From the NCBI GenBank assembly GCA_963702035.1, contig OY969700.1:620001-684000 (forward strand): a DNA stretch of 64,000 nt, written 5' to 3'. Each line of letters begins with the position of its first letter. Within the stretch, counting starts at the first letter, position 1. Source of the DNA: VRUE01 sp963702035 (lineage in GTDB: Bacteria > Actinomycetota > Thermoleophilia > Solirubrobacterales > 70-9). The position numbers were made by a program, and so were the translations under genes. Below, piece after piece: positions 56,761 to 64,000 of this stretch. Under the pieces are notes generated by a model that did not search any database, had not been told where the DNA came from, and saw nothing but the letters and a program-made list of their open reading frames with translations.

Positions 56761-57218
56761 GCGCCGGGAGAGACGTCCAGATGGCGCGCCAGGGTAGCGA
56801 GCGCGTCGCGGTAGCCGTCGGGGCCCTTGCCGGAGATCTTCTCCAGCACCAGCCCGTCGAAGACCGACTCCCGGCGCCAGTCTTGGCGCGACTCGACGTC
56901 GGAGAGGTGGACCTCGACCGCGGGCAACCCGGTCAGCTCGAGCGCGTCGGCGATCGCGCGGCTGTAGTGGGTCCAGGCCCCGGCGTTGATCACGATCGAG
57001 TCGGCCAGCTCGGGAGCGCGGTGCAGGTATTCGGCAAACTCGCCCTCCGAGTTGGTCTGGAAGAAGAGCGTTTCGAGGCCGAGCTCACGCGCCATGGCCT
57101 GGATCCGCATCTCCAGCTCGCTCAGCGAGAGCCCGCCGTAGACCGCGGGGTCGCGCTTCTCGAGCACGTCGAAGTTGACCCCGTGCAGAACGGCGACGCG
57201 GTTGTGGGCGGAGGTCAT
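56757..57218 (-). CDS. aroQ: 3-dehydroquinate dehydratase, type II
   Basis: 153 residues from ATG 57218, where the ATGA overlaps the aroKB stop; ATG 57224 is possible. Type II marks: AVLHGVNFDVLEKRDPAVYG (catalytic Tyr in YG), TNSEGEFAEYLHRA, INAGAWTHYSRAIADALE and VEVHLSDVESRQDW RRES. Relative to the usual NGPNLNLLGxREP opening this has HGVNFDVLEKRDP, an unusual divergence. It converts dehydroquinate to dehydroshikimate, the third shikimate-pathway step. Confidence 0.9.
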   Translation of the reverse strand: MTSAHNRVAVLHGVNFDVLEKRDPAVYGGLSLSELEMRIQAMARELGLETLFFQTNSEGEFAEYLHRAPELADSIVINAGAWTHYSRAIADALELTGLPAVEVHLSDVESRQDWRRESVFDGLVLEKISGKGPDGYRDALATLARHLDVSPGA

Positions 57219-58750
57219 CCGCACAACTCCATCACAGCATCGGTGACGTCGCTCGACTCGAGGATCTGTCCGGTTCGAGGCTCCCCGGGCTTCGAGAGGA
57301 GGACGAAGCCGACACCCTCAGCGGTGCGCTTCTTGTCATGCTCGATGAAGTCGAAGAGATCGTCCAGATCGGCGCCGCCCAACTCGGTCGGCAGATCATG
57401 CCTGGCGAGGATCGTCTCGACCTCGTCGCGAAGATCCGCTGCACCTGAGAGGCGCAACGCGGCGAGCAGACCGAGGCCGACCGCCTCGCCGTGCCGATAC
57501 TCGTACTGACTCGCAGCCTCGATCGCGTGACCGACGGTGTGGCCCAGGTTGAGGACCTGGCGCAAACCGGAATCGCGCTCGTCGGCCGCGACGATCGCGC
57601 ACTTGTAGCGGGCGCAGGCAAAGACGACGTCGTCGAGCTCATAGGGGTCGACCGATTCGATCGTACGCACCCGCTCCCACAGCTCCCCGCCTGCCAGCAA
57701 GGCGGTCTTCAACACCTCGGCGAAGCCTGCCGACAACTCCTCCTTCGGCAGACTGGCGAGCGTCTGCGTATCGGCCAGCACGGCGGCAGGCAGGTGATAG
57801 GCCCCGACGTAGTTCTTGCCCCCGCGCGTGTCGACCCCGGTCTTGCCTCCGTATGCCGAATCGACCTGCGCGACCAGCGAAGTCGGGACTTGGACGATCG
57901 GGACCCCACGCTGGTAGATGTGCGCGCAGAAGCCCGCCAGGTCTCCGACCACGCCCCCGCCGACGGCGACGAGGTGGTCCTCGCGGGTCATATCGGACTC
58001 GGCGAGTTGATCGAGGACGACCCCCACCGCGTCCAAGGTCTTCGAGCGCTCACCTCCGGCGAATTCGATCAGCGCATCCACCGGTTCGACTTCCTCCAGA
58101 TAGAGGTGGCGGACCCCCGCGTCGCAGATGCAGAAGCGTCCCGGCTCAAGCGGCCACCAATCGGAGATCAACAGGCCGGGACCGACAAAGACCGGGTACT
58201 CGCCCGACGCGCTCGCGGCCCAAAGCAGCTTGGCGCCTGCCGGCAGCTTGTCCAGCGCCCGGATCGATGGCAGCGCCCGCCCGGCGATCCCACGGTCCCC
58301 CTGGGGGACGATCGCGTCGGCGAGCTGCTCATACAACGGCAGGCGCGTCTTCAGCAGCTCGGCCACGTCGGCGGCGCCGCGCGCCAGCGGCCGCTCCGTG
58401 CCCTCGATCCGCCGCCATGCCTCGGCCGCGCCGATCTCTAGCAGGACGACGATGTGGCGGTCGAGCGCCTCGCGCACCCGCTCGGAGAGGACACTGCCGC
58501 CGCCGAGGGCAATCGCGCCGCCGTCAGCCTGCTCCAACAACGACCCGACGACCTCGGCCTCTCGGGCCCGGAAGGCCTCCTCCCCGTCCTCCTCGAAGGC
58601 CCGGTCGATCGGCATCCCGAGGTCGGCCTCCATCAGCTCGTCGATCTCGGTCGTCTCCAGGCCGGCCTCGCGCGCGGCTGCGAGCGCCGTCGACTTGCCC
58701 GCGCCCATGAAGCCGATGAAGACGATCGCGGGCTCGGGCACCCGGCTCAC
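57215..58750 (-). CDS. aroKB: fused shikimate kinase / 3-dehydroquinate synthase
   Basis: 511 residues, two complete enzymes. Residues 1-165 are shikimate kinase: P-loop IGFMGAGKSTALAAARE, FRAREAEVVGSL, LGGGSVLSERV, the lid GTERPLARG and TRLPLYEQLAD. Residues 175-511 are 3-dehydroquinate synthase: VAVGGGVVGDLAGFCAHIYQ, VPTSLVAQVDSAYGGKTGVD, GGKNYVGAYHLP, the metal Glu in SAGFAEVLKTALL, and NLGHTVGHAIE with HGEAVGLGLLAA. Fused enzymes of this type are known in some bacteria. They catalyse steps 2 and 5 of the pathway; steps 3 and 4 are encoded nearby. Overlaps aroQ and aroC. Confidence 0.95.
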   Translation of the reverse strand: MSRVPEPAIVFIGFMGAGKSTALAAAREAGLETTEIDELMEADLGMPIDRAFEEDGEEAFRAREAEVVGSLLEQADGGAIALGGGSVLSERVREALDRHIVVLLEIGAAEAWRRIEGTERPLARGAADVAELLKTRLPLYEQLADAIVPQGDRGIAGRALPSIRALDKLPAGAKLLWAASASGEYPVFVGPGLLISDWWPLEPGRFCICDAGVRHLYLEEVEPVDALIEFAGGERSKTLDAVGVVLDQLAESDMTREDHLVAVGGGVVGDLAGFCAHIYQRGVPIVQVPTSLVAQVDSAYGGKTGVDTRGGKNYVGAYHLPAAVLADTQTLASLPKEELSAGFAEVLKTALLAGGELWERVRTIESVDPYELDDVVFACARYKCAIVAADERDSGLRQVLNLGHTVGHAIEAASQYEYRHGEAVGLGLLAALRLSGAADLRDEVETILARHDLPTELGGADLDDLFDFIEHDKKRTAEGVGFVLLSKPGEPRTGQILESSDVTDAVMELCG

Positions 58751-59919
58751 CCGCGGAAGTCGATGCGCTTCTTGTAGGCATCGACGGCGGCATGGACGTC
58801 GTCGATGTGGTCGCCGCCGAACTTTTCGCGATAGCAGCCGGCCAGAGTGAGACAGACCATTGCCTCGGCGACCACGGCGGCTGCCGGGACGACGGTCGAG
58901 TCGGTGCGCTCGCGCAGCGCCTGCGCCGGCTGCTTGGTCTCAGTGTCGACCGAGCGCAGCGGCTTGGTCAGGGTCGAGATCGGCTTGATCGCGGCGCGCA
59001 CCGAGAGCGGCTGGCCGTTGGTCATGCCGCCCTCAAGGCCGCCCGCGTGGTTCGTCTCGCGCTGGTAGCCGTGCTCCTCGGACCAGAAGATCTCGTCGTG
59101 TGCCTCCGAGCCGGGACGGCCGGCGACATCCCAGGCTTCGCCGATCGCGACGCCCTTGACCGACTGGATCGAGGCGACGGCGCCGGCGAGCCGGCCGTCC
59201 AGCCGCTCTTCCCAGGAGATGTGTGAGCCGAGGCCGGGGACGAGGCCGAAGGCGCGCACCTCGAAGCTGCCGCCGAGGCTCTCGTTGGCCTTGCGCAGGC
59301 GATTGATCTCGGCGACCATCGCCGCGCTCGCCTCGGAATCGAGGCAGCGCACCGGGTCCTCGTCGACAACCGCGAAGTCCGCGGGGCCGAGGTCGGCGCG
59401 CTCCGGTGCCTTGACCGAGGCGATCTGGGTGACGTGGCTGTGCACGCTGACGCCGAGAGCCGTGAGAAGGCCGCGGGCGAGCGAGCCCGCCGCGACCCGC
59501 GCCGCGGTCTCGCGCGCGCTGGCCCGCTCCAAGACGTTGCGGATGTCCCTGTGGCCGTACTTCTGAGCGCCGACCAGGTCGGCGTGGCCGGGGCGCGGCA
59601 GATGCACCTCGTCGGGCTCGAAGCCCTCGACCGGCCAGGGGTTCATCCGCTCCTCCCAGTTGGCGTAGTCGCGGTTGGCGACCAGGAGCGCGATCGGGCT
59701 GCCCAGGGTGCGGCCGTGGCGGATCCCGGAGCGCACCTCGACCGAATCCGTCTCGATCTTCATCCGCCCGCCGCGCCCGTGGCCGAGCTGGCGCCGCGCC
59801 ATGTCGCGGTCAAGCGCCTCGCGCTCGAGTTCCAGGCCCGCCGGCATGCCCTCGACGATCGCGACCAGGCCAGGGCCGTGCGACTCGCCTGCGGTGGTGA
59901 ATCCGAAACGCGTGCTCAT
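58747..59919 (-). CDS. aroC: chorismate synthase
   Basis: 390 residues. Signature segments are FGFTTAGESHGPGLVAIVEG, RRQLGHGRGGRMKIETDSVE, RPGHADLVGAQKYGHRDIRN, RASARETAARVAAGSLARGL and NHAGGLEGGMTNGQPLSVRA, with FMN/EPSP-binding residues intact. It converts EPSP to chorismate. First gene of the aroC-aroKB-aroQ-pepP unit; the 128-bp gap upstream holds a large hairpin. Confidence 0.96.
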   Translation of the reverse strand: MSTRFGFTTAGESHGPGLVAIVEGMPAGLELEREALDRDMARRQLGHGRGGRMKIETDSVEVRSGIRHGRTLGSPIALLVANRDYANWEERMNPWPVEGFEPDEVHLPRPGHADLVGAQKYGHRDIRNVLERASARETAARVAAGSLARGLLTALGVSVHSHVTQIASVKAPERADLGPADFAVVDEDPVRCLDSEASAAMVAEINRLRKANESLGGSFEVRAFGLVPGLGSHISWEERLDGRLAGAVASIQSVKGVAIGEAWDVAGRPGSEAHDEIFWSEEHGYQRETNHAGGLEGGMTNGQPLSVRAAIKPISTLTKPLRSVDTETKQPAQALRERTDSTVVPAAAVVAEAMVCLTLAGCYREKFGGDHIDDVHAAVDAYKKRIDFRG

Positions 59920-59952
59920 TGGCGCCTAGGCTATAGGCGGCGTGGTGCCTGG

Positions 59953-60062
59953 GGCCTATCCCGGTAGGGGCTCCACTTAACTTTTTCGGTGGGTCGCCTG
60001 CGGTCGTCCCCCAGCCCATCGGCGAAAAAGTACAAGACGTTCCGCCCCTACCGGGATAGGCC
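59953..60062 (-). terminator. large inverted repeat between aroE and aroC
   Basis: Perfect 19-bp arms at 59953-59971 and 60044-60062 (GGCCTATCCCGGTAGGGGC and its complement) enclose a second imperfect pair (ACTTTTTC ... GAAAAAGT). The right arm includes the aroE stop codon. It would fold into a long rod; a terminator or processing site, or a MITE-like insertion, are the options. Confidence 0.6.
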
Positions 60063-60854
60063 GTTGGTGCGAGCCGCGGTCCGCATGAGGTCGAGGGGGG
60101 CAGATTGGCCGGTCCAGATTTCGAGAGAGAGCCCGCCTTGGCGGACGAGGATCTCGAGACCGTCGACAACGGCCGCCCCGACCGCCAAGGCGACGGTGAG
60201 GAGCTGCGAGGACCCTCCGCCGTAGACGAGGTCGACGATCGTGTGGTGCTCTTCGAGATGAGCCGGCTCGAATGGAAGTTCTGAGAAGGGGTCTTCGCCG
60301 TGCAGGCCCGCGGAGGTGGAGTTGACGACCAGCTCGTAGTTCCGTAGATCGAGTGCTTCGACCGGCCTGCCGCCGAGCTCGGCGCAGAGGTGTTCGGCGC
60401 GCAGCGCGGTGCGATTCCAGACCTCGACCGCCGCGCCCTCGCGGGCCAGCGCCCAGACGATCGCGCGGGCCGCGCCGCCGGCGCCCAGGACCAGCGCCCG
60501 CTTGCCGGCCGGCGACCCGGGCAGGGCGTCCAGCAGCCCCTGCGCGTCGGTGTTGTCGGCGCGGATCTCCCCGGCCTCGAAGCTGAGCGTGTTCGCGGCG
60601 CCGATCTCGCGCGCGGTCTCAGACAGCGAGTCGGCCAGCGCGAGCGCCGCGCCCTTGTGCGGCACGGTGACGTTGGCGCCGACGAAGCCCTCGCCGGGCA
60701 TCTCCCGCACGCGGCGCTCGAACTCGTCCGGCGCGACGTCGATCGCCTCGTAAGTCCACTCGTCCGCGAGGCCGAGCTCGGCCAGCGCGGCGTTGTGCAT
60801 CGCCGGCGAGCGCGAGTGGCCGACCGGGTGGCCGAGGACGGCGAGCCGCTTCAT
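60048..60854 (-). CDS. aroE: shikimate dehydrogenase
   Basis: 268 residues. LAVLGHPVGHSRSPAMHNAA (shikimate site), GFVGANVTVPHKGAALALAD with the catalytic Lys, NTLSFEAGEIRADNTDAQGL (Asp), the NADP loop LVLGAGGAARAIVWAL, and VNSTSAGLHGEDPFSE. It reduces dehydroshikimate to shikimate. Coupled to mltG (4-bp overlap). Its stop lies in the inverted repeat described for 59953-60062. Confidence 0.95.
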   Translation of the reverse strand: MKRLAVLGHPVGHSRSPAMHNAALAELGLADEWTYEAIDVAPDEFERRVREMPGEGFVGANVTVPHKGAALALADSLSETAREIGAANTLSFEAGEIRADNTDAQGLLDALPGSPAGKRALVLGAGGAARAIVWALAREGAAVEVWNRTALRAEHLCAELGGRPVEALDLRNYELVVNSTSAGLHGEDPFSELPFEPAHLEEHHTIVDLVYGGGSSQLLTVALAVGAAVVDGLEILVRQGGLSLEIWTGQSAPLDLMRTAARTNGLSR

Positions 60855-61741
60855 TCCGCGCAGGTGTCGGGCGATTCGCCGCCCGCCGCTTCGCGCGCTT
60901 CGTTGTATTCGGCCACGTCGGCTTCGAATTCGGCCGCGGTGGACGAAAAGGAGTCTTCCCCGCAGGTGCCCGGCTTGACCACGTAGTAGAGGTAGTCGAC
61001 CTTTGCCGGATGTGCGGCTGCTTCGATCGAGGCGAGGCCGGGGTTCCCGATCGGCCCGGGCGGCAGGCCGGCGTGGGTGCGGGTGTTGTAGGGCGATTCG
61101 ACCGCGAGTTCGGATTCGGTCAGCGGCTGGTCGTAGTTGCCCGTGGCGAAGCGAATCGTCGCGTCGATTCCCAGCGGCATCCCTTCGTGCAGGCGGTTGT
61201 AGATCACCGCCGCGATCAGGGGTCTCTCCTTCTCAAGCTGAGCCTCGCGCTCGACCATCGAGGCGATCGTCACCACGTCGCGCCTCGTCAGGTTCTTGGA
61301 GCGCGCGTAACTCATATCCACGCCCTTGAACCGGCGCTTGAAGTCCTCCAGCTGCAGCCCGACGAGGTCGGCCGCGGGCGCCCGCTTTTCCAGTTCGAAG
61401 GTGTCCGGGAAGAGGAAGCCTTCGTGTCCCTGGCTGGCCTTCATGTAGCTGCCGGTCAGGCCCACTTCCTTGGCGACCCGCGCGGTCTGCTCGCGGGTGT
61501 AGCCCTCCGGAATCGTCACCGTGGTCGTCTTGAGGACGACGGGTGGCGGCGGGGCGGGGTTGTGGAAGTGGCGGTAGGCGAGCGCTGCCGCCGCCGCACC
61601 GAGCACCAGCACCGCGAGCAGGGCGACGAGGCCCGCGCGGCGGCGGCGCTTCACCGTCACCGCTCGCCGATCGTCACGCTCCCGGCGGCGACGCTCCCGC
61701 TCGGCGACGGCGGTGTCGTCCCCGAACCAGTCCTCAGTCAT
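60851..61741 (-). CDS. mltG: endolytic murein transglycosylase MltG
   Basis: 296 residues. A basic cytosolic N-terminus (about 1-37), one membrane helix (AGLVALLAVLVLGAAAAALA), a LysM-like segment and the YceG domain, with the catalytic Glu in VTIASMVEREAQLEKERPLI, AAVIYNRLHEGMPLGIDATI and SPYNTRTHAGLPPGPIGNPG. It cuts nascent glycan strands and sets their length. Somewhat shorter than usual (330-380) because the linker after the helix is reduced. Overlaps ruvX. Confidence 0.94.
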   Translation of the reverse strand: MTEDWFGDDTAVAERERRRRERDDRRAVTVKRRRRAGLVALLAVLVLGAAAAALAYRHFHNPAPPPPVVLKTTTVTIPEGYTREQTARVAKEVGLTGSYMKASQGHEGFLFPDTFELEKRAPAADLVGLQLEDFKRRFKGVDMSYARSKNLTRRDVVTIASMVEREAQLEKERPLIAAVIYNRLHEGMPLGIDATIRFATGNYDQPLTESELAVESPYNTRTHAGLPPGPIGNPGLASIEAAAHPAKVDYLYYVVKPGTCGEDSFSSTAAEFEADVAEYNEAREAAGGESPDTCAE

Positions 61742-62141
61742 CGTCCTCTGAGCCTTCGATCGCGGCCTGCCCGGCGAGGTATGCCTGCAACAGATGGGCG
61801 GCCGCCAGGGAGTCGGGCGCCGCTGCCGCGCCTTCGCGCTTGCTGGCCTCGGCCATCCGCGTCGTCAGCCGCTCGTCGTAGGTCTCGACCGGGATCTTGA
61901 GCAGCGCTTCCAGTTCGGTGCAGAAGGTCCGGGTCAGCGCCGCCTGCGATCCCTCCTCGCCGCTCAGGTGCAACGGTAGACCGACGACGACGCGCTCGAC
62001 CTCGTGCTTGGCGACCAGCTCGACGACCGAGCGCGCCTCGGACGGTTCGATCACCGGCAGTGGCGTCGCCAGGGTCCCGCTCGGATCGGAGATCGCACAG
62101 CCGGTCCGCGCGGTGCCGTAGTCGAGGGCGAGCACGCGCAC
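61734..62141 (-). CDS. ruvX: Holliday junction resolvase-like RuvX/YqgF
   Basis: 135 residues from GTG 62141; the open frame further upstream is alaS antisense-frame shadow. VLALDYGTARTGCAISDPSG (first Asp), RVVVGLPLHLSGEEGSQ and VETYDERLTTRMAEASKREG (later acidic pair) form the RNase H-like site. Proposed roles are pre-16S rRNA processing and recombination. The order alaS-ruvX-mltG-aroE is widespread in actinobacteria. Confidence 0.93.
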   Translation of the reverse strand: MRVLALDYGTARTGCAISDPSGTLATPLPVIEPSEARSVVELVAKHEVERVVVGLPLHLSGEEGSQAALTRTFCTELEALLKIPVETYDERLTTRMAEASKREGAAAAPDSLAAAHLLQAYLAGQAAIEGSEDDD

Positions 62142-62154
62142 TAGCCGAGCGACC

Positions 62155-64000
62155 TCATCCGAGCTCCCGCTCGATTGCCTGCCTCGCGACGTCCAGTGCC
62201 TGGTCGAGCTTCGCCGCATCCTTGCCGCCCGCCTGCGCCATCTCCTCGCGGCCGCCGCCTCCACCGCCGACGAGCGGCGCGGCCTCGCGCACGACGGTCG
62301 CCGCCGAAACCCCGCGTCCGACCGCGCCCTTCGAGGCGAGGACAACCAGGCCGACCTTGCTTCCCTCGGCGCCGCCGAGGACGATCGCCGACTCGCCTCC
62401 GAGCTTCGACTGCACCCGGTTGGCGAGCTCGAGCAGCTGCTTCTGGTCGGCGATCGGCGCCTGGGAGGCGACGACCGCGACCCCATCGACCTCCTTGGCC
62501 GTTGCGACGAGCCGCTCCGCCTCATCGCCGAGCAGCTGCTTCGCCGCCTGCTTGGCGCCCTCGCCCGCCTCGCGCAGTCGCTCGGCCGCGCGGCGGGCGC
62601 CGGTCAGCGGGTCCTGGGGAGAGTCGAGCAGCTCGCCGACCTCGCGCAGCTGCTCCTCCCTGCCGCGGAACCAGTCGATCGCCGCGGGCCCGGTCACCGC
62701 CTCGATCCGCCGCACATTGGCCGCGCTGGAGCCCTCCGAGACGACCTTGAAGATGCCGACCTCGGCCGTGTTGGCGACGTGGGTCCCGCCGCAGAGCTCG
62801 CGCGAGACCCCGTCGACCTCGACCACCCGCACCCACTCGCCGTATTTCTCGCCGAACAGCGCCATCGCGCCGAGCTTTTCGGCCTCGGCCCGGTCCATCT
62901 CCAGCCAGCGCACCGGCCGGCTCGCCTTGATCCAGTCGTTGACCCGCTCCTCGATCGCGGCGAGATCCTCGGCGCCGAGCCCTTGGCCATGATTGAAGTC
63001 GAAGCGCAGCTTGTCCGGGCGCACGGCGGAGCCCGCCTGGCGCACGTGGTCGCCGAGCCGCTCGCGCAGCGCCGCGTGCAGAAGGTGGGTCGCGGTGTGG
63101 TTGCGCATCGTCGCGTGCCGGGCCTCATGGTCGACAAGCGCCTCGACGGCGGCGCCGGAGGCGATCGAGCCGTTGCCTGCCTCGACCTCCAGCGCCTGGT
63201 CTTCGCCGAGCCGGTAGACGTCGACCACGCGGGCCTCTCCCCCGTCCCAGCGCAGCACCCCCGTGTCGGCGACCTGGCCGCCGCCCTCGGCGTAGAAGGG
63301 GCTCTCCTCGAGCTTGACCAGCGCCCGGCCGTCGTCGCTCGCAACGGCGGCGAGCCCGGTCGTCGCCCTGAGCGTCTCGTAGCCGACGAAGCGGGTCGGC
63401 GGCGCCTCCGCGGCGAAGGCGATCACCTTTCCGTGGCGGTCCTCGGAGCCGTGCGCGGTGGCGGAGCCGACCCGAGCGCGCTGGCGCTGCTCCTCCATCA
63501 GCTCCTCGAACCCGCCGTCATCGACCGAGAGGCCCTCCTCGGCGAGCAGCTCCTTGGTCAGGTCGTAGGGGAAGCCGTAGGTGTCGTGCAGCTTGAAGGC
63601 ATCGGCGGCGTCGATCCAAGAGGTGCTCGACTCGCGGGCCTCGGCGACCAGGCGCTCGAGCAGCTCGCTGCCGCGCTCCAGGGTGCGGCCAAAGCTCTCC
63701 TCCTCGTCGCCGACCCAGCGGGCGATCGTCTCCCGCTCCGCCGCCAGCTCCGGGTAGGCGGCGGCCATGATCTCTACCGTGCGCTCGGCGAAGCGGCCCA
63801 GCCACGGCGCCTCCAGGCCCAGGGTGCGGCCCTGCTGGATCGCCCGGCGCATGATCCGCCGCAGGATGTAGCCACGGTCCTCGTTGGAGGGGACGACCCC
63901 GTCGGCGATCAGGAAGGCGGCGCCACGCGAGTGGTCGGCGACGATCCGCATCGCCCTGGTCACCGCGCCGCCCTCGGCGTAGGAGCGCCCGGACAGCTCC
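62155..64000 (-). CDS. alaS: alanyl-tRNA synthetase, C-terminal 614 residues (partial)
   Basis: The gene runs off the right edge, so the aminoacylation core is missing. Visible parts are the end of the catalytic domain (RAMRIVADHSRGAAFLIADG and NEDRGYILRRIMRRAIQQGR), the editing domain with HTATHLLHAALRERLGDHVR and the zinc ligands of SRELCGGTHVANTAEVGIFK, and the DHHA1/C-Ala end VGGGGGGREEMAQAGGKDAA. It charges tRNA-Ala and hydrolyses mischarged Ser/Gly-tRNA. First visible gene of the alaS-ruvX-mltG-aroE run. Confidence 0.97.
   Translation of the reverse strand, partial: ELSGRSYAEGGAVTRAMRIVADHSRGAAFLIADGVVPSNEDRGYILRRIMRRAIQQGRTLGLEAPWLGRFAERTVEIMAAAYPELAAERETIARWVGDEEESFGRTLERGSELLERLVAEARESSTSWIDAADAFKLHDTYGFPYDLTKELLAEEGLSVDDGGFEELMEEQRQRARVGSATAHGSEDRHGKVIAFAAEAPPTRFVGYETLRATTGLAAVASDDGRALVKLEESPFYAEGGGQVADTGVLRWDGGEARVVDVYRLGEDQALEVEAGNGSIASGAAVEALVDHEARHATMRNHTATHLLHAALRERLGDHVRQAGSAVRPDKLRFDFNHGQGLGAEDLAAIEERVNDWIKASRPVRWLEMDRAEAEKLGAMALFGEKYGEWVRVVEVDGVSRELCGGTHVANTAEVGIFKVVSEGSSAANVRRIEAVTGPAAIDWFRGREEQLREVGELLDSPQDPLTGARRAAERLREAGEGAKQAAKQLLGDEAERLVATAKEVDGVAVVASQAPIADQKQLLELANRVQSKLGGESAIVLGGAEGSKVGLVVLASKGAVGRGVSAATVVREAAPLVGGGGGGREEMAQAGGKDAAKLDQALDVARQAIERELG

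Noticed and set aside
1..64000. Possible CRISPR array
   Set aside because: No regularly spaced repeat with unique spacers was seen; the repeats found are att-like copies, arm-type pairs and two dispersed intergenic units.

Overview
The window is high-GC DNA with densely packed, mostly minus-strand genes, frequent ATGA/GTGA start-stop overlaps and many GTG starts. The order tlyA-nadK-recN-steA-like-steB/mctB-like-pyrG-xerD is the one known from Mycobacterium. Together with a fused shikimate kinase/3-dehydroquinate synthase, a DUF3866 gene and several two-cysteine secreted proteins, it points to an actinobacterium, most likely of class Thermoleophilia (Solirubrobacterales-like). That placement is an inference from gene content; no rRNA gene is present.

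Layout. 1-8080: membrane proteins, a Ser/Thr kinase, a degenerate GGDEF/HD-GYP protein, an 11-residue-repeat lipoprotein, PhzF-like, DUF1330 and zincin genes. 8082-18526: an integration hotspot at the 3' end of a tRNA-Met(CAT) gene. A perfect 47-bp repeat (9022-9068 and 18449-18495) bounds a 9.4-kb element that carries a tyrosine integrase, small and large terminase subunits, a prim-pol primase, a RecA-like ATPase, an excisionase-like gene with an in-frame amber codon, and a run of small unknown genes. It has no recognisable portal, capsid, tail or lysis gene, which resembles a phage satellite. A third, slightly decayed att copy (8082-8124) bounds an older remnant holding an MNT/HEPN pair. 18569-22119: Hpt protein, thioredoxin-like lipoprotein, SDR, glycosyltransferase and tRNA-Asn(GTT). 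22133-40804: housekeeping block (HNH protein, dnaG, dgt, recO, mutM, xerD, DUF3866, M20 peptidase, pyrG, MraY-like, steB/steA, recN, MFS pump, nadK, tlyA).

40805-47850: a second accretion locus. Three copies of an att-like sequence (41122, 44233, 47828) delimit two 3.1-3.6 kb segments. Each has the decayed C-terminus of a related tyrosine integrase, and between them they hold DUF433/DUF5615, HicAB and RHH/DUF2283 modules and a frameshifted metal P-type ATPase. 47979-51996: dxs, prenyl synthase, xseB, nusB, efp. 52072-55657: secreted protein, SDR, M42 peptidase and an active-looking GGDEF protein. 55702-64000: pepP, aroQ, aroKB, aroC, then aroE, mltG, ruvX and the 3' part of alaS, i.e. four shikimate-pathway genes carrying five activities in two adjacent transcription units.

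The core genes serve replication and repair (dnaG, recO, recN, mutM, xseB, ruvX, dgt), isoprenoid and aromatic biosynthesis, cell-envelope control (SteA/SteB, MltG, MraY-like) and translation (EF-P, AlaRS). The accessory DNA is confined to the tRNA-Met hotspot and the tlyA-dxs interval, and both are rich in toxin-antitoxin pairs. Several intergenic gaps hold long, almost perfect hairpins without T-tracts that probably act as terminators.
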